A stretch of 64,000 nucleotides of DNA. Source: an uncultured Oscillibacter sp. (lineage in GTDB: Bacteria > Bacillota > Clostridia > Oscillospirales > Oscillospiraceae). The DNA is taken from NCBI GenBank assembly GCA_910584995.1, contig CAJUDW010000007.1, forward strand, positions 35,142 to 99,141. Reading direction: 5' to 3'. Both the position numbers and the translations under genes were made by a program. Positions within the stretch are counted from its first letter, which is position 1; every line of letters starts with the position of its first letter. The notes under the pieces were generated by a model. It did no database searches and was not told where the DNA came from. It saw only the letters and a program-made list of their open reading frames with translations. Shown in pieces: positions 32,945-40,424 of the stretch.

Positions 32945-34213
32945 TCAGCCTGCAGTGTCGAACAGGGACAGCTGTTCCATGGCCGGCTGCGGCAGGACGG
33001 GGGCCTCGGCGGCAATCAGCCTACGCAAGAGGCTGTCCGGCGTGAACCGCAGGCCGTCCGCAATTTTGCCGGAGGCCGTCAGGAAATACTGGGCCCGCTT
33101 CATGACCACCCCCAGCTTTGGCAGCTGGTCAATATGGAGAGGTCCGGCCCGCCGGGCCGTTAGAATCCGTTTTGCCGACACCATGCCAACGCCGGGAACC
33201 CGCAGGAGGGCTTCATAGTCGGCCCGGTTCACTTCAATGGGAAAATAGTCCAGATGCTGGAGGGCCCAGCAGCATTTCGGATCCAGGCGGGGGTCGAAGT
33301 CCGGCGCACTTTCGTCCAGCAGTTCTTCTGCCCGGAACCCGTAGAACCGCAGCAGCCAGTCCGCTTGGTACAGCCGGTGTTCCCGCAGCAGGGGAGGCTT
33401 CACGTCCTTGGCGGGGAGGAGGGCGTGCTTCACCACCGGCACATAGGCGGAGTAGAACACACGTTTCAGCCGGTAACGGTCATACAGCCCCTGGGTCAGG
33501 CGCAGGATGTGGAAGTCGCTGTCCGCCGTGGCGCCCACAATCAGCTGGGTGCTCTGTCCGGCAGGGGCGAATTTGGGTGCATGGCGGTATTTGACCAGTT
33601 CCTCCCTGCTCTGCCGGTTTCGTAGCTGAATCTGCCGCATGGGGGCCAGGATGGCCCCTTTTGTCTTGTCCGGAGCCAGGGTTTTCAAACCTGCTTCCGA
33701 GGGCAGTTCAATATTGACGCTGAGCCGATCCGCCAGGAACCCAAGCTGCTCCACCAGTTCCGGGGAGGTGCCTGGGATGGCCTTGGCGTGGATATATCCG
33801 TTGAAACGGTACCGCTCCCGCAAGAGTCGCAGGGATTGGATCATCAGTTCCGTGGTGTAGTCCGGGCTGCGGAACACGCCGGAGGAGAGGAACAGGCCCT
33901 CGATATAGTTCCGCCGGTAGAATTGGATGGTGAGATCCGCCAGTTCCTCCGGCGTGAAGGCCGCCCGCCGGGTCTCATTGCTGCGGCGGTTGACGCAGTA
34001 TTTGCAGTCGTAGACGCAGCGGTTTGTGAAGAGCACCTTCAGCAGGGTAACGCATCGCCCGTCGGCGGAGAAGGTATGGCAACAGCCCGCCACGGAAGAG
34101 GAGGTGTTGCCCACATAGCCCTTCTTGGCGGCGCGGTTTCCGCCGCTGGAGGTACAGGCCGCGTCGTATTTGGCGGCATCCGTCAGGATGGCCAGTTTTT
34201 CCAGGACATCCAT
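32945..34213 (-). CDS. Putative DNA modification/repair radical SAM protein (TIGR03916 type)
   Basis: 422 residues. The radical SAM cluster is CVYDCKYC (CxxxCxxC), preceded by CCHTF and a conserved CTSSGGNRA segment near the N-terminus. The C-terminal ~100 residues include a helix-hairpin-helix-like DNA-binding element (LLRVPGVGMVSAKRIL). Family members are predicted to repair or modify DNA; their reaction is not established as far as I know. ATG at 34213 lies 7 bases after a 32-residue peptide gene, and the TIGR03915 partner follows. Three LexA-like boxes in the promoter region support DNA-damage induction. Confidence 0.88.
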   Translation of the reverse strand: MDVLEKLAILTDAAKYDAACTSSGGNRAAKKGYVGNTSSSVAGCCHTFSADGRCVTLLKVLFTNRCVYDCKYCVNRRSNETRRAAFTPEELADLTIQFYRRNYIEGLFLSSGVFRSPDYTTELMIQSLRLLRERYRFNGYIHAKAIPGTSPELVEQLGFLADRLSVNIELPSEAGLKTLAPDKTKGAILAPMRQIQLRNRQSREELVKYRHAPKFAPAGQSTQLIVGATADSDFHILRLTQGLYDRYRLKRVFYSAYVPVVKHALLPAKDVKPPLLREHRLYQADWLLRFYGFRAEELLDESAPDFDPRLDPKCCWALQHLDYFPIEVNRADYEALLRVPGVGMVSAKRILTARRAGPLHIDQLPKLGVVMKRAQYFLTASGKIADGLRFTPDSLLRRLIAAEAPVLPQPAMEQLSLFDTAG

Positions 34214-34220
34214 GGACGGC

Positions 34221-34319
34221 TTACCGGGCGGGCCCTTCGATTGTGTTGATCACATGGAACAGCTGGGCGGTCATGGTGCATACCCCCACTAAAACGAAGA
34301 AAAAATTCCATCCGGTCAT
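34221..34319 (-). CDS. 32-residue membrane micropeptide in the SOS cassette
   Basis: A 33-codon frame reads MTGWNFFFVLVGVCTMTAQL followed by FHVINTIEGPAR: one hydrophobic helix with a short polar tail. AAGGAGG lies 8 bases upstream of the ATG, and the stop is 7 bases before the radical SAM start, so it is the first gene of the operon transcribed from the promoter at 34358-34386. The spacing, ribosome site and single-helix composition argue that it is real. It recalls the small inner-membrane peptides induced by LexA in other bacteria, which inhibit division, but no sequence similarity is claimed. Confidence 0.6.
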   Translation of the reverse strand: MTGWNFFFVLVGVCTMTAQLFHVINTIEGPAR

Positions 34320-34337
34320 GAAAACAGCCTCCTTAAT

Positions 34338-34408
34338 CGAACTTTTGTTCTGCCTGTATTGTAACTCGAACAAATGTTCTTGTCAAGAGGGAATCGAACA
34401 AATTTTCT
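34338..34408 (-). promoter_or_regulatory. LexA-repressed promoter with three SOS boxes
   Basis: On -, TTGACA (34381-34386), a 17-base spacer and TACAAT (34358-34363) form a strong promoter. CGAACAAATGTTCT (34367-34380) fills the spacer; CGAACTTTTGTTCT (34338-34351) lies at the start of the transcript; a weaker CGAACAAATTTTCT is at 34395-34408. All fit the Gram-positive LexA consensus CGAAC-N4-GTTCG closely. Confidence 0.8.
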
Positions 34409-34425
34409 ATATAATATAAGGAAAG

Positions 34426-34460
34426 GCCCGGGCCTTCGCGTATTTTGCGAAAGCCCGGGC
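34426..34460 (-). terminator. Terminator of the threonine aldolase gene
   Basis: A 14-pair stem with one mismatch (34426-34439 with 34447-34460) follows the aldolase stop by 23 bases on the minus strand; CTTTCCTT comes after it. Confidence 0.65.
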
Positions 34461-34483
34461 ATGACAGCCTGTTCCCAGTGGAT

Positions 34484-35503
34484 TTAAATAGAGGCCAGAT
34501 CCTTCAGCAGGGCCTCCACCACCGCCTCCGGCGTGGCCCAACTGGTGACAAAGCGGATGCAGGTGTGGGTATCATCCACAGCCCGTTCTACCTCAAACTC
34601 GTAGCCCATGGCGGAGAGCCGGTCCATTACGGCGTTGGGCACAACCGGGAACTGCTGGTTGGAGGGGGAAGCTACCGGGAAGGGATATCCCAGGGCGGCG
34701 ATGCCGTCCCGCAGGCGGAAGGCCAGTTCGTTGGCGTGGCGGGCCAGTTCCAGATACAGCCCGTCCTCCAGCAGGGCCTGGAACTGGATGCCCAGCAGGC
34801 GGCCCTTGGCCAACATGGCCCCCCGCTGCTTCATATGCCAACGGAAGTGCCCGTCGGGCTTTGCCAGCACCAGGGCCTCCCCGAAGAGGGCGCCGTTTTT
34901 GGTGCCGCCGATGGTGAAGGCGTCTGTCAGGGCAGCGATGTCCGGCAGGGTCAGGTCGTTTTCCGGGGAGGTGAGGGCGGAGCCAAGCCGTGCGCCGTCC
35001 AGGTAGAGGAAGATGCCGTGCCGGGTGCAGTACTGCCGCAGGGCCGTCAGTTCCGCCTTGGTGTAGACGGTGCCGGTTTCCGTGGTGTCGGAGATGTATA
35101 CCAGCCGGGGAAGGACCATGTGTTCGTTTGTATGGGATGTGACTACCGATTCCACCAGGGCAGGGGTCAGCTTGCCGTCAGGGCTTTGGACGGCGCAGAC
35201 CTTGTGGCCCGTGGCCTCGATGGCCCCGGTTTCGTGAACATTCACATGGCCGGTATGTGCGGCCACCACCGCCTCGTAGGGCCGGAGGGCGGAGGCGATT
35301 ACCAGCAGGTTGGTCTGGGTGCCGCCTACCAGGAAGTGGACAGCGGCCTCCGGGGCGGCGCAGAGACGGCGGATCAAATCTACCGCCTTCAGGCAGAGGG
35401 GATCCTGGCCATAGCCTACTGTCTGCTCCATATTGGTATCCGCCAGGGCCTGGAGGATTTTGGGGTGGGCGCCCTCGCTGTAGTCATTGCGGAAACTGTA
35501 CAT
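34484..35503 (-). CDS. L-threonine aldolase-like PLP enzyme (beta-eliminating lyase)
   Basis: 339 residues of fold-type I PLP enzyme. Start MYSFRNDYSEGAHP is typical of low-specificity threonine aldolases. The cofactor lysine is in TIGGTKNGALFGEA, the PLP-contacting Asp in FLYLDGARLG, and an early stacking His in AHTGHVNVHETGAI. It would split threonine/allo-threonine to glycine and acetaldehyde in the cytoplasm. A GTG three codons upstream (35512) is also in frame, but AGCAGGTGA is better spaced for the ATG at 35503. Single-gene unit with its own promoter and terminator; neighbours are unrelated. Confidence 0.85.
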   Translation of the reverse strand: MYSFRNDYSEGAHPKILQALADTNMEQTVGYGQDPLCLKAVDLIRRLCAAPEAAVHFLVGGTQTNLLVIASALRPYEAVVAAHTGHVNVHETGAIEATGHKVCAVQSPDGKLTPALVESVVTSHTNEHMVLPRLVYISDTTETGTVYTKAELTALRQYCTRHGIFLYLDGARLGSALTSPENDLTLPDIAALTDAFTIGGTKNGALFGEALVLAKPDGHFRWHMKQRGAMLAKGRLLGIQFQALLEDGLYLELARHANELAFRLRDGIAALGYPFPVASPSNQQFPVVPNAVMDRLSAMGYEFEVERAVDDTHTCIRFVTSWATPEAVVEALLKDLASI

Positions 35504-35573
35504 GGGGTTCACCTGCTCTTTCTAAAAAATCGGGGGTTTTACCAAATTGTTACGGAATGTTACAGGATTGATA

Positions 35574-35607
35574 TTGAAATTATAGCGCATTTCCTGTATA
35601 AAAGCAA
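35574..35607. promoter_or_regulatory. Overlapping divergent promoters
   Basis: On -, TTGCTT (35602-35607), 17 bases, TATAAT (35579-35584) drives the aldolase. On +, TTGAAA (35574-35579), 17 bases, TATAAA (35597-35602) drives the lipoprotein gene. The boxes interlock, so the two RNA polymerases exclude each other. Confidence 0.65.
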
Positions 35608-35687
35608 GGTAAGGAATCGGTTGGACAAAAGGGCGGGCCTGTTTTGTCGGATAGGAAAGGGAGCGGTGCGGGGAAGGAGGATACGGG

Positions 35688-36350
35688 ATGACAAGGATGG
35701 GAAGAGCGGCGGCGCTGCTTCTTCTGGCTGCCTGCCTGGCGGTGTTGGCAGGCTGCGGGGGATCGAAAGCTGTTCCGCTGGTCCGGGAGGAGATTGACCG
35801 GGCCAACGAAGCCTTTGCCTCTACGGTGGAGACGGAGGGGCCGGACGGCCCCCAGGCATCTCCCAGCGGGATCAGCTGCTTTTTCACCAGCCGCTACGAT
35901 ACCCCGGAGGATATCAATTTGGAGGAGTTCCTCCGCTACTGCCCAAAGGGTTGTACGCTGACGGAGGAGGACGGGGCGGAATGGGACGCGGTGAGGCCGC
36001 AGTCATGCTTTCCTGACGCGGAGACCCTGAAGGACTGCCCGGTTCCGGTGCACCGGTACCGCGCCGCCGATATTTCGGCCCTGCTGGAACAATACGCAGG
36101 CATTACGGCGGCGGATTTGAACAGCTGGGCAGGCACGCTTTATTTGGAGGAATATGACGCCTTCTATAATTTTACCAGCGACTTCGGCCCCGGCGCCTTT
36201 ATATGTTCCGGCGGGGAAAAGCAGGGCGGCGTTATCCGGCTGTGGTCTGACGCCGGCCCCGCAGCAAAGGAGCGGGACGTTTTGACCCTGCGGGAGGAGG
36301 GAGGGCGGTATCTGATCCAGTCCTTCCGCCGGGAGGCCCTGGAGCCGTGA
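35688..36350 (+). CDS. Lipoprotein with the same module as the BlaR1-like protein
   Basis: 220 residues. Signal peptide with lipobox LAGC (Cys at about residue 24). The ~190-residue mature part has one copy of a module also seen twice in the large peptidase at 40421-43996: a start of the type SRYDTPEDINLEEFL, a centre with YAGITAADLN and LEEYDAFYNF, and an end IRLWSDAG plus VLTLREEGGRYLI. No catalytic motif is evident, and I know no family name. It stands alone behind its own promoter, followed by a MITE-like element. The shared module suggests a common extracellular ligand or partner with the peptidase. Confidence 0.75.
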   Translation: MTRMGRAAALLLLAACLAVLAGCGGSKAVPLVREEIDRANEAFASTVETEGPDGPQASPSGISCFFTSRYDTPEDINLEEFLRYCPKGCTLTEEDGAEWDAVRPQSCFPDAETLKDCPVPVHRYRAADISALLEQYAGITAADLNSWAGTLYLEEYDAFYNFTSDFGPGAFICSGGEKQGGVIRLWSDAGPAAKERDVLTLREEGGRYLIQSFRREALEP

Positions 36351-36355
36351 GGGCC

Positions 36356-36518
36356 TAGGCCTTGTTTGAAAATTGGCGAAACGCCCAAGCGGCAGATTTT
36401 TTCGTCAATCAAGGCGATTTGACGCAGGCATACTTTGTGTATGGCAAGGAAAATCAACGCAGAATGATGAGAAAAGATCCGCCGCTTGGGCGTTTTGACA
36501 TTTTTCAAACAAGGCCTA
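36356..36518. repeat. MITE-like 163-base inverted-repeat element
   Basis: The ends (36356-36402 and 36472-36518) are inverted repeats of about 47 bases with some half dozen mismatches, starting TAGGCCTTGTTTGAAAA. The inner part contains another hairpin (CGTCAATC/GATTTGACG). A TA lies at each tip. No intact transposase is present; short frames across it are not convincing genes. Its size and structure suit a non-autonomous mobile element. Copy number elsewhere is unknown. Confidence 0.7.
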
Positions 36519-36632
36519 AAACTGCTTTTGAAGAAAATTTTTGAAAAATCGGGGAATACTACCGGCAAAACGGGAACCTTTCCTTTGAGGGGACCGTCCA
36601 ATAGGAAAACACCAATTAGGAGGAACACAAAC

Positions 36633-37118
36633 ATGAAAAAATGGATTGCCCTGACGTTGATGCTGCTGATGACCGCCGGACTGCTGGCCGCCTGCGGCGG
36701 GAACAAAGAGCCGGAGGACAAAACGGTAGATCTTTCCACAGTCTACGCCAGCATGGAGGAAAAGCAGGGCTGGGATGAGAATTACATGGTGGACATTGAG
36801 GGAGAAATGCTGGAATACAACTACCCTGGCCTCTCTGAGATTTCCCCTAAGCAGTTTATTGCGAAAATGCCCATGATCTCCTCTGTGGTCAGTGAAATTG
36901 TGCTGATGGAGTGCGAGACAGAGGAGGATGCCGCCAAGGCGGCGGAGATCCTCCAGGCCCGCATTGACTTCCAGGCGGATGGCGGCGCGTGGTATCCGGA
37001 GTCCATCGAGGGCTGGAGCAAGGGCTCCGTCCAGCAGAACGGGTTGTATGTTGCCATGATCGCCGTCCGGGAAAACCAGGCCGATCTAGAGGATATTTTC
37101 AATCAGGCGTTCCAATAA
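36633..37118 (+). CDS. DUF4358-type lipoprotein
   Basis: 161 residues. The signal peptide MKKWIALTLMLLMTAGLLAAC has lipobox LAAC. The mature protein carries the DUF4358 pattern: VDLSTVYASM near its start, EISPKQFIAKMPMISSVVSE, and a C-terminal strand LYVAMIAVRENQADLEDIF. Function of the family is not known; members are secreted lipoproteins of Clostridia. ATG at 36633 has TAGGAGGA (36618-36624). It lies between the inverted-repeat element and the MBOAT/DHHW pair; a hairpin at 37140-37164 separates it from the latter. Confidence 0.8.
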   Translation: MKKWIALTLMLLMTAGLLAACGGNKEPEDKTVDLSTVYASMEEKQGWDENYMVDIEGEMLEYNYPGLSEISPKQFIAKMPMISSVVSEIVLMECETEEDAAKAAEILQARIDFQADGGAWYPESIEGWSKGSVQQNGLYVAMIAVRENQADLEDIFNQAFQ

Positions 37119-37139
37119 AACGCCGCATATCAAGCTAAT

Positions 37140-37164
37140 CAGCCGCGGCGGCTTGCCGCGGCTG
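37140..37164 (+). terminator. Hairpin after the DUF4358 gene
   Basis: CAGCCGCGGC (37140-37149) pairs with GCCGCGGCTG (37155-37164). It is followed by GATTTGATATT rather than a U-run, so termination is likely incomplete and may allow read-through to the MBOAT gene. Confidence 0.5.
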
Positions 37165-37208
37165 GATTTGATATTGATGGAAATTGATGATAAGGAGGCG
37201 GGAGGTCT

Positions 37209-38603
37209 GTGCGGTTCAGCAGTCTGACCTTTTTGTTCGCGTATCTGGTGGTGACGTTGCCGCTGTATTTTGCCGTGCCGTTCCGGTTCAGGAATCTGGT
37301 TCTGCTGGCGGTCAGCTTGTTTTTCTATGGCTGGGGGGAGCCGGTCTATATCCTCATCATGTTCCTCTCCATCCTCATCGACTATACCCACGGGATGCTG
37401 GTGGAGAAATACCGGGCCAAGGATGCCTTGGCCCGCTGGTTTGTGGCTGAGTCTGTGATTTTCAATCTCCTGCTGCTGGGATTTTTCAAATACTGGGACT
37501 TTTTCGCCCTGAACCTCTCCCGGATCCCGGGGATCGCCATCCCGGCGCTGGGAATCCCGCTGCCCATCGGGATCTCTTTCTTCACCTTCCAGACCATGAG
37601 TTATACCATTGATGTTTACCGGCAAGACGCCCCGGTCCAGCGGAATATTGTCAGCTTCGGGGCTTTTGTCACCATGTTCCCCCAGTTGATTGCGGGGCCC
37701 ATTGTGAAGTATAAGGCCGTGGCGGCAGAACTGAACAGCCGGGGGCATACTCTGGAAGGGTTTGCCCGGGGGGCGCTGCGGTTTACGGTGGGCCTTGCCA
37801 AGAAGGTGCTGCTGGCCAACTCAATCGGGGCCCTGTGGGAGGCGGAACTGGCAGCCCAGGAGGCGGGGACGCTGACGGCTGCAGGCGGCTGGATGGGGCT
37901 TTTGGCCTTTGGGTTCCAGATCTATTTCGACTTTTCCGGTTATTCCGACATGGCCATCGGCATGGGACAGATGTTCGGTTTCCGGTTCCCGGAGAATTTT
38001 GACTATCCCTACCTCTCCGCCTCTGTGACGGAGTTCTGGCGGCGGTGGCACATGTCTCTGACCGGCTGGTTCCGGGAGTATTTGTATATCCCCCTGGGGG
38101 GCAGCCGCGGCGGGGACGCCAAGACCCTCCGGAATATCCTCATCGTCTGGTTCTGCACCGGCTTCTGGCACGGGGCAAGCTGGAATTTCATGTTGTGGGG
38201 GATGTATTTTGCCCTCTGGCTGATTTTGGAAAAATACGTATTCCGCCGTGCCCTGTCCGCAGCGCCCGGCTGGTTCCGGCATTGCTATACGCTTCTGGTG
38301 GTCTTTGTGGGCTGGGGCATTTTTGCCATGGAGGATCTGTCCGTCTGCGGCGGATATCTGGCGGTCTGCTTCGGCGGGGGGAAGCTTTGGAGGGCTGCCG
38401 ACGGCTATTTCCTCCGCAGCTACGCGCTGCTGTTCCTGGTTTTGATCCTGGCTTCCACCCACCTTGGAAAGAGGGCCTGGGAGCGTCTGCCGGAGAGGCC
38501 CCGGCAGATCCTGGAGGCGCTGCTGCTGGCGCTGGGCCTGGCCCTCTCCACCGCCTATCTGGTGGACGGCAGCTACAATCCGTTTTTGTATTTCCGGTTT
38601 TAA
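37209..38603 (+). CDS. MBOAT-family O-acyltransferase (AlgI-like)
   Basis: 464-residue polytopic enzyme. MBOAT hallmarks: LPIGISFFTFQTMSYTIDVY, FVTMFPQLIAGPIVKY, FDFSGYSDMAIGMGQMFGF, the EFWRRWHMSLTGWFREY motif, and the catalytic His in TGFWHGASWNF. Members such as AlgI and PatA move acyl groups across the membrane onto extracellular polysaccharide or peptidoglycan. Start is GTG at 37209 behind TAAGGAGGCGGGAGG. The next gene, a DHHW (AlgX/AlgJ-like) protein, follows by 18 bases; such pairs form O-acetylation systems. A second MBOAT gene at 53253 belongs to a different operon. Confidence 0.92.
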   Translation: MRFSSLTFLFAYLVVTLPLYFAVPFRFRNLVLLAVSLFFYGWGEPVYILIMFLSILIDYTHGMLVEKYRAKDALARWFVAESVIFNLLLLGFFKYWDFFALNLSRIPGIAIPALGIPLPIGISFFTFQTMSYTIDVYRQDAPVQRNIVSFGAFVTMFPQLIAGPIVKYKAVAAELNSRGHTLEGFARGALRFTVGLAKKVLLANSIGALWEAELAAQEAGTLTAAGGWMGLLAFGFQIYFDFSGYSDMAIGMGQMFGFRFPENFDYPYLSASVTEFWRRWHMSLTGWFREYLYIPLGGSRGGDAKTLRNILIVWFCTGFWHGASWNFMLWGMYFALWLILEKYVFRRALSAAPGWFRHCYTLLVVFVGWGIFAMEDLSVCGGYLAVCFGGGKLWRAADGYFLRSYALLFLVLILASTHLGKRAWERLPERPRQILEALLLALGLALSTAYLVDGSYNPFLYFRF

Positions 38604-38621
38604 GAGGGGAGGGGAAAACCG

Positions 38622-39737
38622 ATGACAAAGCGTCAAAGCTGTCTTCTGACGGGGATTTTCTGCGGATTTCTGGCAGGGCTCCTGGCCCTGCATCTGGTTC
38701 TGCCGGATCGGGAGCGATCCCAGACGGAGAACCGGCTCCTGGCCCAGTGGCCGTCCTTTTCCTGGAAACAGCTGAAGGACGGGACCTTTACCGAGGATGT
38801 GGAGGAATACTTCGCCGACCAGTTCCCCTTCCGGGACCAGTGGACGGGCCTGAAGGCCCGGGCGGAGCAGCTTTTGGGAAAACGGGAGTTCCACGATGTC
38901 TATCTCTGCGGCGATACCTTAATTGCGAAGGTGGATCCGCCGGAGGAGGATCGGATGGAGAAGAACCTCTCCTATATCCTGCGCCTGGCGGATAAAGCGG
39001 GGGTGCCGGTTACGCTGGCCTTTGTCCCTACAGCGGCAGAGATCTGGAAGGAGAAGCTGCCTGCCGGGGCGGAGAGTTGGGATCAGTCCGCCCTCTTCAC
39101 CGCGGCGGAGGAGTCAGGCCTTCCGGCGGCGGATCTCTACTCCGCCCTGGCCGCCCATAGTGGGGAGCCTGTCTACTACCGCACGGATCACCACTGGACC
39201 TCTCTGGGGGCTTTTTATGGGGCAAACGCCCTGTTGGAGCATTTTGAAATGGAGACATTAAAGGAATCTGACTTTACAGTAGAAACTGCCAGTGAGACCT
39301 TTTGCGGCACGCTGTACTCCACCTCCGGCATCCACTGGCTGGCACCGGATGCTATGGAGTTTTGGGTGGGGGAAGAAGGGCTTTCCGTCACCTCCTGGAA
39401 AAGTGGGGCGCCGGAGGAGGTCCCGCTGTACGACAGGACATACCTGGAGAAGAAGGATAAATACTCCGCTTTCCTGGGCGGCAACCAGCCCCTGTGCGTC
39501 ATTAAAAACGAGAACCTGACGGAGGGGGAAAAACTCCTGCTGCTGCGGGACTCCTACGCCGACGCCCTGGCCCCCTTCCTGGCCCAGCGGTTTTCAGAAG
39601 TCCACTTGCTGGATCTCCGGTACTACCGGGCGTCTCCTGCCCAATACGCGGCGGAGAATGGGATTAGCCGGATTGCCGTGCTGTACAGCACAGCCAATTT
39701 CATCACCGATCAGAACGTGGTGCTGGCAGGGCAGTAA
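38622..39737 (+). CDS. DHHW-family SGNH-like acetyltransferase partner (AlgX/AlgJ-like)
   Basis: 371 residues: an N-terminal membrane anchor (LLTGIFCGFLAGLLALHLV) then an extracytoplasmic SGNH-like domain. ENRLLAQWPSFSW and EEYFADQFPFRDQW are typical family openings; the catalytic His region is YYRTDHHWTSLGAFYGA; and LLLRDSYADALAPFL carries the Asp-Ser pair. It would accept acyl groups delivered by the MBOAT partner and attach them to a surface polymer. Which polymer is unknown. A hairpin follows 3 bases after the stop. Confidence 0.87.
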   Translation: MTKRQSCLLTGIFCGFLAGLLALHLVLPDRERSQTENRLLAQWPSFSWKQLKDGTFTEDVEEYFADQFPFRDQWTGLKARAEQLLGKREFHDVYLCGDTLIAKVDPPEEDRMEKNLSYILRLADKAGVPVTLAFVPTAAEIWKEKLPAGAESWDQSALFTAAEESGLPAADLYSALAAHSGEPVYYRTDHHWTSLGAFYGANALLEHFEMETLKESDFTVETASETFCGTLYSTSGIHWLAPDAMEFWVGEEGLSVTSWKSGAPEEVPLYDRTYLEKKDKYSAFLGGNQPLCVIKNENLTEGEKLLLLRDSYADALAPFLAQRFSEVHLLDLRYYRASPAQYAAENGISRIAVLYSTANFITDQNVVLAGQ

Positions 39738-39740
39738 AAG

Positions 39741-39765
39741 CTTCCCCTTCTTGCGGCAGGGGAAG
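39741..39765 (+). other. Hairpin after the DHHW gene
   Basis: CTTCCCCT (39741-39748) pairs with AGGGGAAG (39758-39765). There is no U-tract. Its right arm overlaps an AAGGAGGA that precedes a small reading frame at 39776. Confidence 0.4.
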
Positions 39766-39775
39766 GAGGATCCGC

Positions 39776-39919
39776 ATGTACGGGCTGGGACAGGCGGCTG
39801 CCTCTGCGCCTTGTTTCGCGCGTCCCGTTAAAACGTGCGTAAAGAGGCCCTGCCAGGGATGTTCACAGACCGAAGTTGTGTTGACAGGCAATTTGAATCA
39901 TATATCGGACAAAAAATAG
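39776..39919 (+). CDS. Possible 47-residue Cys-containing peptide
   Basis: A 48-codon frame begins 5 bases after AAGGAGGA: MYGLGQAAASAPCFARPVKT, then a Cys-rich part with CVKRPCQGC, ending NHISDKK. It would use the otherwise empty stretch between the DHHW stop and the terminator at 39932. The evidence is only the ribosome site and the four cysteines, and it may be chance. The rest of 39738-40046 holds the hairpin, the terminator and the blaI promoter. Confidence 0.25.
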   Translation: MYGLGQAAASAPCFARPVKTCVKRPCQGCSQTEVVLTGNLNHISDKK

Positions 39920-39931
39920 AATAAAATGTGC

Positions 39932-39965
39932 AAAAAATTTGGCTCTTCCGGGAGCCAAATTTTTT
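39932..39965. terminator. Intrinsic terminator before blaI
   Basis: AAAAAATTTGGCTC (39932-39945) and GAGCCAAATTTTTT (39952-39965) form a perfect 14-pair stem with built-in A- and T-runs. It ends the MBOAT/DHHW transcript and insulates the BlaI promoter. Confidence 0.8.
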
Positions 39966-39976
39966 ATCAGCAATAG

Positions 39977-40026
39977 GTTGACAAATGTCTACCACTATGC
40001 TATCCTTGTGGTAGACAAACGTATAC
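39977..40026 (+). promoter_or_regulatory. BlaI promoter with two operator dyads
   Basis: TTGACA (39978-39983) and TATCCT (40001-40006) are 17 apart. GACAAATGTC lies in the first dyad (39977-39993) over the -35, and GTAGACAAACGTATAC (40011-40026) lies just after the -10. TGTCTACCAC and GTGGTAGACA also form a perfect longer inverted repeat. This is a typical autoregulated BlaI/MecI arrangement. Confidence 0.7.
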
Positions 40027-40046
40027 TGAAAAAAGGAGGGAGTATC

Positions 40047-40424
40047 ATGCAGGTAAACCTGTCCGGCAGCGAATGGAAGCTGATGAACCGGCTGTGGGCC
40101 CACAGCCCCCGGACCATTACGGAACTGACGGCAGAACTGAAAGAGGAAACGGGATGGGGGAAAAATACCATTATTACCATGCTGGGCCGTCTGGAAGCCA
40201 AGGGGGCCGTCCGCCATGAGGAGGGGGCGAGGGCAAAGCGGTATTTCCCGGCCATTCCCAAAGAGGACGCAGCCCGGGCGGAAACGGAGAGTTTTCTCAG
40301 CAGGGTTTACGGCGGCAGCCTGGGGCTGATGATGAGCGCCATGGTGGAGAGCCGCCAATTGACGGAGGCAGATATCGCGGAGTTGTCTGCCATTCTGGAA
40401 AAGGCAGGAGGTGAGGAGGCTTGA
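40047..40424 (+). CDS. blaI: BlaI/MecI/CopY-family repressor
   Basis: 125 residues: winged-helix domain (SGSEWKLMNRLWAHSPRTIT, then GKNTIITMLGRLEAKGAVRH) and a C-terminal dimerisation helix pair. It represses its own operon until the membrane peptidase encoded next triggers its removal. ATG at 40047 has AAAGGAGGG; a longer in-frame reading from 39939 crosses the promoter. The stop overlaps the TTG start of the peptidase by 4 bases, the usual blaI-blaR1 coupling. Two operator dyads flank the -10 upstream. No beta-lactamase gene is seen nearby. Confidence 0.88.
   Translation: MQVNLSGSEWKLMNRLWAHSPRTITELTAELKEETGWGKNTIITMLGRLEAKGAVRHEEGARAKRYFPAIPKEDAARAETESFLSRVYGGSLGLMMSAMVESRQLTEADIAELSAILEKAGGEEA

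Noticed and set aside
36164..36739. Minus-strand 191-codon frame across the inverted-repeat element
   Set aside because: It spans the MITE-like element and parts of two lipoprotein genes on the other strand; the translation shows no domain and is better explained by the repeat.
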